From: Cryptomeria japonica
Taxonomy: Eukaryota; Streptophyta; Pinopsida; Cupressales; Cupressaceae
Reading direction: 5' to 3'
Assembly: GCF_030272615.1 (NCBI RefSeq)
Contig: NC_081412.1
Span: 687,700,583-687,764,582 of the forward strand
DNA length: 64,000 nucleotides
Shown here one piece after another: positions 1-11,697 of the stretch. Under the pieces are notes generated by a model. It had not been told where the DNA came from, made no database searches, and was given only the letters and a program-made list of their open reading frames with translations. Position 1 is the first letter of the stretch, and each line of letters opens with the position of its first letter. The position numbers and the translations under genes are program-made.

Positions 1-99
1 GTCCAACCCTGCAATATTCAGAACCAATTCCTGCAATTCTTGGTCTTCTATTAATTCATTTATCAAGACCTTATAAAAGATTGATTCTTCATCATATAA

Positions 100-1446
100 C
101 TACATTAGTGACACTCGATTAATCATCATAAGGTGATTAATAGAGTCAATTTCTTCAGATTCCTCTCCCAAAATAGGCCAAACAGCCTGCTGCTGCTCAA
201 GCTGAGGTTGTGCAGGGGAATACAAGGCCAATGTTTTTGTGGAACTGCCATCTGAAATAGTCATGTCTCCTAATCTACACCCAATATATGCATCAACTGT
301 GGCCAGCCATGGTCTTCCCAAAATGACTGGATATCCCCCCAATGTTGCTTTTGGGGATAAAATCATAAAGTCTGCAAGATATTCCTAGGAATCTAGAATG
401 ACCACTATATCTTCTCTCATACCATCAGGTCTTATTACAGAGCCATCAACAAGTTGGAGAACTGTGGGTGTAGCCCTTAAACTATCTATCTATAGATGTT
501 TCATTACTTCCCTTGTCATTACATTAATGGATGCCCCTAAATCAACTACAACATTTTTTATTTGACTGCCATTAATGACTATACTCACAATAGGACTACC
601 TGGATTAGAATACTTTGGAATAGCAATTTTCCCTAACATAATATCAACCAATTGACCCATAAAAAGAACTATTTGTGGATCCTTTTTCTTTCTGCTAGGT
701 TTCTTTAGGCATGCCTCTCTCAATGCTTTACCATATATTGAAACATCCTTTATTGCTTGCAGCAATGGAATTTTAACACAAATGTGCTTCAGTTGATCAA
801 GAATATCAAAGCTTTGTTGTTGATCAATTGAAACTTCTTTATCTTTCAATCTATGGGGAAATGGTGGTAATATTTGATTCTGAGGTATTACATCTTTAGG
901 ATCAAAGATTGGCTGCTCTTCTTGTACCTCAGTAATAACTGGCTGAGAGAGATTAGGTAGTGTTGTTCCAGATCGAAGGTGAATATCATCTAGTGATAAA
1001 GAATAGGCTAGGTATTGATTAGCATCAGCTGAATAAGCTTGTTGTTGTTGCTAAGATTTGATATTTGGATTAGGCAACAATTGAGTAAGCAATTGTGTTG
1101 GCTTGGGAGGTGGTGCTGTGGCTACAAGAGGTGGCATTAAAGCAGAAGGTTGTGGCTGATATCTAGAAGATTGGGATGACCATGATGGGTTTCCCCTCCA
1201 TTGAGAGGTAGGTTGCCAATTCCCTTGAAACTGGTTCCCTGCACCCTGAGGTGGATACCAGTTTCCCTGTGGCTACTGCCACTGGGGGATTTGATTAGAA
1301 AATTGCTGTCCTTGGCCTTGTGATCCATACCAATGTGGATATTTACCAAAATTTTGAGAATATTGTGGTTGCCATTGGTTATTTGGTGCATAAGAATTAC
1401 CACTATAACCAGAAAAGGAAAGTGGATCAGGTGGCATACCTTGTCT
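100..1446 (-). pseudogene. Q-rich linker and retropepsin of the same gypsy element
   Basis: The frame continues from gag. Residues from 1446 down to about 850 are low-complexity and rich in Q, P, N and S, with several in-frame TAG codons where CAG is likely ancestral. The protease follows, with VVDLGASINVM (around 520-550) as the active-site strand, Asp-Leu-Gly in place of Asp-Ser/Thr-Gly as is common in Tat/Athila relatives. The second conserved strand is VILGRPWLA, near 300-330. More stops lie near 488 and 385 and at about 100. It would process the polyprotein. It cannot be made as one chain here. Confidence 0.75.
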
Positions 1447-2544
1447 CTAAAAATTTGATCTTTTTTGAGCAACATAGAAGACTTGTTCATCCTCCCCTTG
1501 AATTGGTTTGAAATCAGGTACTTCAACATTTGCAACCATCTTACATCTGCAATCTTTCTTCTGCTGCTTACAATGAGGACAGAATTCTGTAAGAAATGCA
1601 TCAACTTCCTCATGCTTCTTCTTAGCTACCAATATATCCAACTGAGTAGCCATATTGTTTATAATGTCCTCCTTAAAATCTTTTAACAAATGGCTAAGTT
1701 CCAACCTAGAAACTCTAGCTCCAAATGATGATGATAGTGCTCCTGACTTAAATCTCCTATTAGATTGTGTAATGTCACCTCCCCCCATTAGATCTAAGGA
1801 ATCAGTGCATTCATCGCTGATACCCCTCAAGAATATCAATTTGAGGGAATCTTCATTCAGAGTACTATGCTTGGACTTCTTGACACTAAATAAAAACCTT
1901 TCCAGATAATCCTCAAGGCTCTCATCTTCAGTTTGTGTCATTCTAAAGATATCATCCCCATGATGATCAGTGCCTCTACAATAATCTTTGTATTTTGCAA
2001 GAAACAACCGTTTCATCTCATCCCATGTATTGATTGTGCTACTACCCAAGCTCATAAACCATCTCAAGGATGACTCCTTCAAAGTGGCTGGAAAATTTTT
2101 GAGTCTATGAGCATCTGTAGTATAGTCAAAACTCCTATAGAGAACATCAAACTCAAACAGAAATGTATCCGGATCCTCTATCACCAACCCATAGAATTTA
2201 GGAAGTGAAGATGCTAGAATGTTCTTAAGGTTAGCATTATCATGCTGATCAGAGATGGGAAACTCAAATGTTGGACCAGGTGGTGGTGGTGGAGGATTAT
2301 TTCCAAGAGGAGGTGGGTTCCCTTGCATTGGACTTGTGGGGGTTATTACAATAGGCAATTCTTCTTCTTGTGGACCAAAAAGTAACTGAAGACTACCTTC
2401 TGGAAATTCAGACTCAGGGTGATTCAAATTTTGTGGGACTTGATATTGCTCAGAAAAAGGGTTTATATCTAGAAAACTATATTTTGCATGAGTAGTATGA
2501 GTGGGCAAAAATCTACCTCTGGCATCTCTTCTTCTATTATGCAT
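1447..2544 (-). pseudogene. gag: Ty3/gypsy gag capsid (Retrotrans_gag), decayed
   Basis: The 365-codon segment opens with a basic, proline-rich N-terminus. The capsid domain lies at about residues 100-260. Its visible marks are PKFYGLVIEDPDTFLFEFD, LRWFMSL, and a C-terminal part with EDESLEDYLERF and LKLIFLRGI, which match the plant retrotransposon gag family. A CPHCKQQKKDCRC cluster near the end gives extra cysteines but is not a standard CCHC knuckle. The start at 2544 lies 70 bases inside the PBS, the expected leader length. A TAG ends this segment, and the same frame continues beyond it as a glutamine-rich linker. It would form the virus-like particle core if intact. Confidence 0.8.
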
Positions 2545-2614
2545 GCAAATTCATGAAATTCAAACAATTAACTAGAAACTAAAATAATCATAAAAGGCTC
2601 TTAGCTTGACACCA

Positions 2615-2632
2615 TCCCCGACAGCGGCACCA
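2615..2632 (-). other. Primer-binding site (tRNA-Asp-like)
   Basis: On the minus strand this 18-mer begins TGGTGCCGCTGTCGGGGA, close to the TGGCGCCGTTGCCGGGGA site used by plant Tat/Athila elements. Differences include likely CpG decay. It sits 70 bases before the gag start and 5 bases from the proposed LTR edge. Confidence 0.7.
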
Positions 2633-2637
2633 AAAAT

Positions 2638-3884
2638 GTTTACCCCAACTATAATGACAATAATAATACCTCTAATTCAAATCTCAATCCGAAGTTTGGA
2701 CATTCATATGGTAGAGTTTACTATTCTCATGGCTGGTGTTCATTTAGTTGTCAATCCAGGAACGTAAAACTTGAAATGGGTCTACAATATCTATGTACTA
2801 AGATCCTTAAATGATTATTCTAAATTACTGCAGGAAAGGTAGGAATGGAAATCATAAAAGGCTAAATGAAAGCTTTACAAAACTCTGCTGAAATGATCTG
2901 ATGAAAATAATAGGAATTACACCGTTCTGCCTTGGCTGCAGGAACAATCAAAGGATCTATTTCTAGTGGCTGTAGGAACAATCCAGTCATGAACTTCTAC
3001 TGCAACTAAGTAAAAACTAACTTCAATAATCATAAACATGGGATCACTCACCAAGTGGCCCCCCTTGGATGAGTGATATCAAACTCTCAACAAAGAACTA
3101 TTAATAGATCATAATAACATATTTTTATTCATTTCTTCCTGAAAGATGATTACATATTCTAAACGAGAAAATTTAGAATGCGTGACAAAAACTCTGCTCA
3201 ATCCCTTTCCATTCTATCTAACTCTTAGAAAAGAAGGAAGAGCTTATTATAAAGAAAAGATAAACTATAATGGACAACTCTAGTTACGCCCAGAAGAAGA
3301 GGTGGATAGCTGTCAGATGAAGGGGATAACAGAGAGCTTGGCTGTAGGAACTATGGATTTGAAACTAAACCACACTCTTTGCATGCCAAAGTGATATTTT
3401 GCAAATTAAACATACACCAGAGTTAAACTCCCATGGTGAAGTACAACTGCTCTGATTATGCCATAGATTGCGCTCGCTTGAATCTCCTTCAGCTTGACCT
3501 CCAGCTATCTGAATGTGATTCTCCAGTCCTTAGGCATGAAAGAAAATCCTCCACCGCAACATCAATTATTATCTGCACTAAAACAAAAACAACATACAAG
3601 GACATGCATATGTATCTTACTTAACTAATACATTCATTAACTCACATATGAAATCATCCTAAATAATCCACATATCATAGGGACAAACCATTTGGTTGCA
3701 AGAATAAATTGGCATGGCCGCAGGAATTAACCGACAAAGTTCAAACATGATTTCTTAAGTTCAGTTTTAAAACATGGATTACATATAGTCAATTCACAAT
3801 ATTTTACTATCACAATGCAACCCAAAAGATACCAAAAACCTAAGAGTCCTGATAAAAAACATGTCAATACACCGATTTATCATC
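2638..3884 (-). repeat. 5' LTR of the first gypsy element plus unresolved flank
   Basis: The LTR edge is placed at 2638 because TGTTTACCCC follows the PBS directly and LTRs begin TG on either strand. No second copy is in the window, so the outer end cannot be fixed; it lies somewhere before the chromovirus LTR homology at 3885. No convincing gene is seen. A small plus-strand frame at 3433-3624 has no recognisable features. Confidence 0.45.
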
Positions 3885-4679
3885 TTGCATTCTAGTCCAT
3901 TAAAAGACTCTTCCTTTGGAGGGATGCAAGATAAGCCTCTATAATTTATATTTTTCATGGTTTTTTGCAGGGGAAACTTGGTTGTGTGGAGAAGGGAGCA
4001 AATTAGGTAGGCATCTCTATGTGACTACCTAGGACAAGATTTAGGACAATCATCATAAAATGTCACAGTGGTGGATTCCAGGCATGCAACCCTGGAATTA
4101 AAGGTTACTCACCATCCACCACATTCCCATAGAGTTATTTTTCTAGTTTGAATTTATTGATTGCTAGTTGCTTTGTAAAATAGGCCTAATTGCCCCTATT
4201 AGGTCTCTTGGCCTCTAAAGGGATCAGACCTTGTAATTGAAAACCTGGTCAAACCATTTTGGGGATCAATGCAACTTCCAAACAGGTGTTTTAAATGGTA
4301 ATTTTTGTGAATGGGTGTGCAGAACATTTTTGAGTTAAGATCCATTTTATCGCCAAATAGGGCTACAAGCCTACGGGGTAGGTTTCTAAAGGAGGTATAA
4401 GGAACCAGATTCTAATCCCAAATCCAATGCTTGGACCAGTTTCAAATGGCCATAAATGAACAAAATCCTAAGCCCTTGGGAGTAGGGTGTCAAAGGATGG
4501 TGTAGCGTAGGTATTGAGGCATTTACTCATCTTGAGTAGGCCCAAGCCTAGTGAACTTATGTGTAGTTTCATTCAAGGTGTGGAGTCTTTCCTTGCAGGA
4601 CCCTTGTGATCATTTGAGGGGTCAGAAGTCTAATCTTGTTTGGGCTTGTCATTAGGTGTGTGGGTAGGGCTCTACATCA
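3885..4679 (+). repeat. 5' LTR (or its 3' portion) of the gypsy element
   Basis: It matches 11698-12459 over nearly its whole length, starting at TGCATTCTAG and ending GGGCTCTACATCA, two bases before the PBS. Homology stops abruptly at the left, where the two flanks are unrelated. No short direct repeat flanks it. Confidence 0.7.
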
Positions 4680-4681
4680 AG

Positions 4682-4693
4682 TGGTATCAGAGC
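4682..4693 (+). other. Primer-binding site, tRNA-iMet
   Basis: TGGTATCAGAGC, the standard initiator-methionine tRNA complement, begins 2 bases after the LTR end. Confidence 0.85.
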
Positions 4694-4728
4694 ATAGGAG
4701 TTTTCTTTGGATAGAAGGAGAAGACAAG

Positions 4729-5590
4729 ATGTCAGAAGAAGAGGGATCCCAAGATGTACCTTCAAGAATGACCAATGAGGAGTTGAATGTCCTAGTGAAG
4801 AAGCAGATGGTAGAGAGAAGAGAAGTCAGGCCTGATAATCAGGCCTTGACAAATGAGATGGACTGGCTAAAGGACAAAGTGGAGAGGGGAGAGAGAGACT
4901 CTAGAGAAGAAGGGGATGAAGAGGAGATCCCTAGGCAGGAAGAGCTAGAGGTTGCTGCTGACCAGAGACCCTTGATGAGTGTCCTCAAGTCCATGGAGAG
5001 GAGAACAATGGATGTGAAGATGGATCTGCTAGTATTTGTAGGCAAGATGGAGCTTGATACAGTGATGAAGTGGATGGACTCCTTGGACACTTTTTTTGAA
5101 AGTGAAGACATACCAGACCACCAGAGGGTGAAGATGGCCCAATCCAAAATGAAAGGGGCTGCACTAACTTGGTGGAATTTAATCCAAGATGAGAGGGTGA
5201 AAGAGGGAAAGAGAAGAGTGGCTACATGGAAGAAGATGATGGCCTTGGTGAAAGAGGCCTATGTTTCAATGGACTACAATATCCAATTGCATAGGAGGAG
5301 ACAAAATTTGAAACAAAAGGAGATGGACATGCGTTCCTATATCAAGGAGTTCATGAAGTTGTGTGTGAGAACCAAGGTGAAAGAGAGTGAAGATGATAAG
5401 GTAGCAAGATATCTCAACGGGTTGAGATTTACAATCCAAGAAGATTTGAATCTCCACATCCCGGAGACAGTCCAAAAGTGATTTCAATTGGCACCCAAGG
5501 TGGAGGAGAAGTTGAAGAGAAGTTAGGATCAAAATGGTAGAGGTAAAGGGAGACAACAAAGAGGGGAAGAGGCCCTTTCAGAGGTAGAGG
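4729..5590 (+). pseudogene. gag: Gypsy gag (Retrotrans_gag)
   Basis: The start at 4729 is 35 bases after the PBS. The first 90 residues are charged and look coiled-coil-like. The capsid domain follows, with DTFFESEDIPDHQRVKMA, GAALTWWNLI, RSYIKEFMKLC and KVARYLNGLR in family order. A TGA at about 5479 replaces a probable CGA, and the frame carries on as FQLAPKVEEKLKR. Another stop and a frame change near 5525-5590 lead into the arginine/glycine-rich nucleocapsid. It packages RNA in the particle when intact. Confidence 0.8.
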
Positions 5591-6410
5591 AAATGGTTTT
5601 GGATACTAGGGGGACTCTAACCAAGAAGGCAATAGACGAGAGAGCAGTTATAACCAAGGAGGGGGCTACAATCCAAGAGGGAACTTTAGGGGTAGAAGAC
5701 CACCCTCTAGAGGAAGATCCCAAGGCAAATGACCTCCTAGGTGCTATAACTACAACCAAGAAGGTCACAGGGCCAATAGGTGTCTGGAGAAGGCTTCTAG
5801 CTCCATGGGAGAAAGGAGAAGCAATTCGGTGCATGAATATGATTGTCAAAGTGAGGCAAGTGCAAACACTTATCAAAGTATTAATGCTCTTGATAGCTAT
5901 GGCTATCCTAAAAGAGGAGAGGCTCTGATGATGAGGAGTGTAGTAACCACCATGAAGGCACCTAACAAGGAGCCTACACAAAGGAAATATCTTTTCAAAA
6001 CTACTTGCAAGGCAGGAGGAAAGGTATGCAAGGCCTTGATAGACTCTAGATCCACTGAAAATTTTGTATCACTAGAAATGGTAGAAAAGCTTAAACTTAG
6101 AAAGCTGCCTCATCCTTATCCCTACAAGGTCTCATGGCTCACCGAAGGTTAGCAAGCAGTGGTAGAAGAGAAAGCTTGGGTGGAGTTTCAGATTGGATCA
6201 TACAAGGATGGGTTTCTATTTGATATAGCCAAGATGGATGCATGCCATCTCTTGTTTGGGAGACCATGGCAGTATGACTTGAAAGCTCATCATGATGGGT
6301 TGAGAAACACCTACTCAATCACCAAGGATGGTAAGGTGATAGAACTCTTACCTTTTATAGAGGAAGAGATGGAATCAAAAGGGAAGGATGGCAAGGTGCT
6401 AATGGTATAA
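5590..6410 (+). pseudogene. Gypsy nucleocapsid zinc knuckle and retropepsin
   Basis: An RG-rich stretch leads to a single knuckle at 5742-5783. It reads C-YNY-NQEGHRANRC, so the second cysteine of CX2CX4HX4C is tyrosine. The protease strand at about 6033-6066 reads LIDSRSTENFVS; the glycine after Asp-Ser is arginine (GGA to AGA is the simple explanation), which should abolish catalysis. The second strand, LLFGRPWQYD, follows in the next segment after a TAG near 6150. The decay is by point changes. Confidence 0.75.
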
Positions 6411-7895
6411 GGTAAACAGTTCATGAAGGAGATTGCAGAGAAAGGTGCAGTTTGCTATGCCCTCATGCCTAGCCCCAAGGTGACAAAGAAAGAGTAGTTT
6501 GTAGAAGAGAAAGAAGGAGGACATAAGCACATAGACCCTAAATTTAGATAGTTTCTTGATAAGCATCAAGGTATCATCTCTGATGGAATGCCAAGATCCC
6601 TACCACCAGTGAGAGATATCAGTCATTGCATAGATCTGATCCCTAGATCTACTCTCCCAAACAAAGCAAGCTACAAACTCACTCCAGACTAGAATGCAGA
6701 AATGGCAAGGCAGATTGAAGATTTGCTTGAATCAGGACTGATTGGCAAGATCTTAAGCCCATGTGCAATATCTGTTGTCCTTGCACCCAAAAACAAAGTA
6801 ACTTGGAGGCTTTGCACAGACTCAAGGGCCATCAACAAGATAACTATAAGGTATAGGTTCCCAATCCCTAGGATAGAGGATTTGCTTGATTGCTTAGGGA
6901 GTGCTAAGTATTTCACCAAAATGGATCTAAAAAGTGGATACCATCAGATTAGAATAAGGCCAGGGGATGAATGGAAAACAAATTTTAAAACCAATGAGGG
7001 GTTATATGAGTGGAAAGTCATTCCATTTGGGTTGTCCAATGCCCCTAGTACCTTTATGAGGTTGATGAATGAAGTCTTGGTGGAATTTTTAGGAAAATTT
7101 GTCATAGTATACCTAGATGATATCTTGATCTTCAGTCACACGAGGGAAGAACACCTCAAACACATAGATGTGGTTCTCAAGAGGTTACATGAAGAGAAAC
7201 TAATGATCAATTTGAATAAGTGTTTGTTCATACAGGAGGAGAACATCTACTTGGGCTTTGTAATCTCACATGGTGAGTTGAAAATGGGCCAAGAGAAGGC
7301 GAGTGATATACTATCTAGGCAAACACCTAGGACTATGAATGATATCCAGAGCTTCCATGGTTTAGCAACTTTTTATAGGAAGTTCATAAGAGGATTTAGT
7401 CATGTTTGTGCACCCATGCTTGACACCATAAAGGGATGACAAAAGTGCAAGTTCAGTGGGACCAAAGAGGCAAATGATTCATTTGAAACATTGAAGAAGA
7501 AGGTTGCAAAACAACCATTCCTTGCCTTACTAGACTTCAACAAGATATTTCAGGTGGAATGTGATGCAAGCCACATGGCTATTGGGGCAGTGCTTAGTTA
7601 GGAAGGAAGGCCTATTGCTTTTTTAGTGAAAAGCTAAATGATGCCAAGAAAAGATACTCATCTTATGACTTGGAGATGTATGCTCTAGTATAGTCTTTGA
7701 AGAAGTGGAGGCACTATTTATTGCCTAAGGAGTTCATAGTTTTTACTGATAATCAGGCACTCAGTTTCATAAATAGCCAAGAGAAGCTAAACCACCGGCA
7801 CATGAAGTGGGTAGAGACCCTACAAGCCTTCACATTCACCCTCAAACACAAGAAGGGAGTCAAGAACAAAGAGATGCCTTGAGTAGGAGGATCTC
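6411..7895 (+). pseudogene. Gypsy reverse transcriptase and RNase H
   Basis: The RT is well preserved from about 6540 to 7439: PPVRDISHCIDLIP at the entry, [14 protein letters not shown], the first catalytic Asp in [15 protein letters not shown], and the YLDD box in [12 protein letters not shown], then LGFVIS and a connection segment. Stops interrupt at 6690 and 7437. RNase H follows with ECDASHMAIGAVLS, SSYDLEMYALV and VFTDNQALSFI, but has a frameshift near 7620, TAG codons near 7600 and 7692, and another frame change near 7875 at the ADALSRR-type end. It copies element RNA into DNA when intact; here it is not translatable as one chain. Confidence 0.85.
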
Positions 7896-9105
7896 AACTG
7901 TCAACCAAATCAAGATGGAGAGTGTTGGTATTGATTCCTTGAAGAGTATGTATGATGATGATGAAGACTTTGGAGAGACATACAAGGTATGTGAAATCTT
8001 TGGTGAGAGGTATCATATTGAGTTTTCTAAATTTCTGATACAAGATGGATTGTTATTCAAAGGAGTGGAGTTGTGTATTCCTAAGTGTTCCATGAGGTTG
8101 AATATCATTAGGGAGAAGCATTGTGAAGCCATGGCAGGTCATTTTGGCCTTGGCAAGATCCTAGACCTTGTGAAGAGACATTATTACTAGCCTAAATTGC
8201 AGGTAAATGTAAGGAAGTTTGTGGAAACATGTGCAATATGCCAGAAAACCAAGGGTAAGTCCACAAATGCAAGTTTGTATCAACCTTTACCCATTCCTTC
8301 TAGGCCATGGGAGAGCATAAGTATGGACTTTGTGTTGGGTCTGCTTAGGACAAGGAGGGGATTTGACAATGTCTTTGTAGTGGTGGACATGTTTAGTAAA
8401 ATGGCTCATTTCTTGCCATGTAAGACTTCTTGCAATGCATCATATGTTGCAGACCTATTCTTCAAAGAAACAGTCTAGATACATGGATTGCCTCTAAACA
8501 TTATTTCAGCCAGAGATGTGAAGTTCATAGGTCACTTTTGGAGGACCATTTGGGAGAAGTTGGGAACTAACCTAGCTTTCTTATCAGCCTAGCATCCTCA
8601 AATGAATGGGTAGAATGAAGTTGTCAATAGGTCATTGGGAAACCTATTAAGGTGGGCAACATGGAGAAAAATGGGACAGTATACTATCGCAGGCATAATT
8701 CTCTTACAATGATACCATCAATATGAGCACATGGAAGTATCATTTCTAGGTTGTATATGGCATCCACCCAAGGGGAGTATTGGAGTTAAAGGATTTACCC
8801 AAGGAAGATCCCATTGGTGTAGATGGTGAAGCTTTTGCATCAGCCATCAGAGAGGTGCATGACCAAGTGAAGTCTCATTTCCAATAGTCTACAGTGAAGT
8901 ATATGCTGATAATAAAAAGAGAGATGTACAATTTAGTGTTGGGGATTTGGTATGGGTACATTTGAAGAAGGAGAGACTCCTAAAAGGAAAATACACCAAG
9001 CTCATGTAGAGGAAGATTGGACCATGTTAGATATTGAAGAAATGTGGACAAAATGCCTATGATATCTGACTTCCTCTTGATCTTAGATTATCACCCATAT
9101 TTAAT
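7896..9105 (+). pseudogene. Gypsy integrase
   Basis: The N-terminal zinc site is visible: two histidines in HCEAMAGHFGLGKI and cysteines in ETCAICQKTKG. The catalytic core has the first Asp in SISMDFVLGL (about 8322) and a second at SARDVKF (about 8506). The Glu lies in the HPQMNG-NEVVNR stretch near 8611. Stops occur at 8188 (a Trp position), 8476 (a Trp position), 8590 and 8611 (both Gln positions). Beyond about 8650 several frame changes break the C-terminal part, though GVLELKDLPK and VGDLVWVHLKKERL-like pieces remain readable. It would insert element DNA into chromatin. Confidence 0.8.
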
Positions 9106-9204
9106 GTGCATGATCTTACACTTTTCAAAGGTAGTTATCATGAAGGGGAGGAGGCAATGCAGATTGCAATAGATAATGACATTCCAAACCATGAATAACC
9201 TAAG

Positions 9205-9423
9205 ATGAGAAAAGTGTTAGACACTAGAGTCACAAAGAATACAAGGAACAAGGACTACATTGATTACTTGGTGGCTTGGCAGGACAAACCAGACTTTGAG
9301 GTAGTTTGGATGACACATGAGAAAATATCTAACCATGGTGCAGATTTACAAACTTTGATCTCAAGTGGGCTTGATATCTCTTCTCCCAGGGAGTATGGTG
9401 CAGGGGAACCTCATCAACACTAA
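9205..9423 (+). pseudogene. Chromodomain-like C-terminus of the gypsy integrase
   Basis: The 72-codon segment contains DYLVAWQDKPDFEVVW, which resembles the strand-turn-strand of integrase-associated chromodomains (Y-L-V-W with a conserved second Trp). The usual first aromatic cage residues are not obvious. It is followed by a low-complexity tail ending GAGEPHQH. In the family this module binds the element to modified chromatin. It is separated from the integrase core by broken frames. Confidence 0.6.
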
Positions 9424-11697
9424 AATAATGACCCTAAGGAAGAAGACTAGGATCATTAGAGTGTCTTAGTGTGTCTTGTGTTTCATGTATGCAATTGGTG
9501 TAGGAGAACCCTTTCAAGCTCTCCCTCCTTCTTTTTTTGTTGGTGTTATGTTTCTTATGAAGCTAGTGTACATAAAATAATGAGCCATGTGCTCATAGGT
9601 CCTAGTTAGGGTCCTAGTGGAGATCTTAGGGGTCATAAGTCAAGATTGTGATTTTCTTGAAAATGGAGGGTATGTGTGTCTTTGTGGTGTTTAGGGGTCC
9701 TTTATAACATGGTGGTGTCCTTAGGTTGGCCCAATGTGGGTTTAGGAGTCATGAAAAGAAACATTGAGAAAGTTGCTCAAAAGTTGCAAAAGTTGCATGA
9801 CAACTTTTAAAAGTTGTCAAGCAACTTTTTCACCAGGAGGTCAAAATCCTTAGTTTGGCATGGAAAACCCTAAATTTAGCACACTGAATGAGGTATGGGT
9901 GGTATAAGATGTTGCAAACCCTAATTGGATGGGTTGGATGTCAGACATTGTACAGCCCTAGGAAAAAGACCAGACTGAGACTGTAAAACTGTTACCAGTC
10001 AGTTTGAATGAAGCAACCAAGCAAGTTAATGGATTGAGATACATCCAAAACTGTGTGGAATGTTTTTCATGGTGTAAATTATTTCATTTCAAGCAATTAT
10101 TTTAGGTGTTTATTTGCAGATTGAGTGTGTTTGTAAATAGTTTGTAAATTGTCTTCTTACTATCCAGTTTTGAACAGGATTGTGTAAATGGCTGCATAAC
10201 TCCATTCCCCATTGTGGAACCACCATGAAACCATGGGGAATGAGAGTTAAAACCTTGTACCATATTGAAAAACAAGCAAGACCCTTGAAAATGTAGGGAG
10301 GCCATCAAGAGACCCAATCCTAGGCGAGATTGAATAGTGCCCAGCTAGGAGAGGTTAAGTTGCAGAGGTCTTGGAGAGCAAGGTTGGATAGAGGAAAGTA
10401 CACCCTTTGGAGGAGGTGTAGAGGAGTGTTTGAAGCATCATTGGTGTGAAGGAGGAGCCTCCACCAATCTAGACAAAATGGCTAAAACACAAAAAACTCA
10501 CTGTGACGCAAGCAGACCACAAAACCCTTAAAAACCCCAAAATTCACCCAAGGCACTGTACGACCACTTGGAGGCCCAAAACCTAGAAAATCCCTGAGCC
10601 CTTGCCAATTGAATGGTAGTCTATTTTGGGAGTTTGGGTTGTGTATGTATTGTTTGTGAGAGAAATCCCTAAAGGACCGGGTAGGAGGCCTAATTGGTCC
10701 TAATCCTTGTAGCCCTGTTTTGTAAGCAAAAACACAAAATAGTGAAATCGGTAGAAAGGATGAAGGTAGAAACTTCTTGGGGGAAAATGGAGGGATGTAA
10801 AACATGGTTTAAGTCCTAATTTAACCTTTATAAGACCTTGAAATGTGTTTAATAAGCCTATCCCTTATAAGCCATAGTAAGGGGTTTTGAGTCTCATGAG
10901 TAGGTGAGACCTTAGGAGCAGCATAGCAACTCATTGGTGGGTGGATTGGGCAAGGTCAGGGGATTCCTCAAGAAAAGGAATTCCTAGAGACCCTAGGGTG
11001 TGAGGAGAACACCAGGTGATCCAAGGAAAGGATCCAAGAGCATAGACTAGGCTAGTCTATCCCAAGTACCAACCCATCAGCAATAAACCCCACCATGTAA
11101 GCCCATGTCACCAATTAGGCAATTTGATAAGCCAATTGGGACAATGTGGCCAATAGGGGTAGTAGATGGTTTAGTTTTGTGTTTTCTAGGTTTTAGACAT
11201 GTTTTTTGAGTGTTTGGTTGATCCATGTATGTGGATTCCAACCTTAGCATATTTGACAACATTTTGTGCAAAATTGTAAAATTGCAATTTTGTAAAATGC
11301 AACTTTTGAGTGCAAAAGTGCAACTTTTTAAAATTCGATTGGGGCAAGCCTTTCAATGGATCTGACCTACTCAAAATTAAATGGGAAACCATTGGAGAGT
11401 TTTATAAGCCTTGTGGACATGATTCCCAAGGTTGTTGCTATTGTAATTGGAGTTTGTGAAGCAATAAAACACAAAATACTGAAGTTTTCCTTGAATTCTA
11501 AGTTTGCAGGAGTTGTATGGGCCAATACAGATTGATTTGAATCACACCATCCATGGAGTAGATAGAGGGGTGAAATATATTTTTCTTGGTGGTGGCCTGA
11601 GGTCCTAATTGTTCCAGAGTAGAAAGAACCCTCCATTCTTTTGACTGCAACCCGAAATTTGAGGGTTTGGAGAGGGTTTTAGACAAATATGGCCTTA
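9424..11697 (+). repeat. Non-coding 3' region or upstream part of a long 3' LTR
   Basis: No gene is seen over 2.27 kb. It holds a near-perfect 32-base palindrome at 9793-9824 and several tracts built from AAGTTGCAA-type words. Similar words occur at 23.4-23.5 kb and, inverted, at 63.0-63.1 kb, which suggests one LTR superfamily. It may be U3 sequence missing from the truncated 5' copy. Confidence 0.5.

Larger units (their letters stand above)
1..2637 (-). mobile_element. Ty3/gypsy element, 5' internal part (gag-protease), cut by window edge
   Basis: Reading leftwards from a primer-binding site at 2615-2632, one frame runs from the gag start at 2544 to about position 1 with nonsense codons but no frameshift. 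The order is gag, a Q/N/P-rich linker, then retropepsin, which is the Ty3/gypsy order. RT and integrase would lie beyond the left edge. The PBS resembles the tRNA-Asp-type site used by Tat/Athila elements, and the DLGASINVM protease motif also fits that group. The lineage assignment is inference; the element type is clear. Confidence 0.8.
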
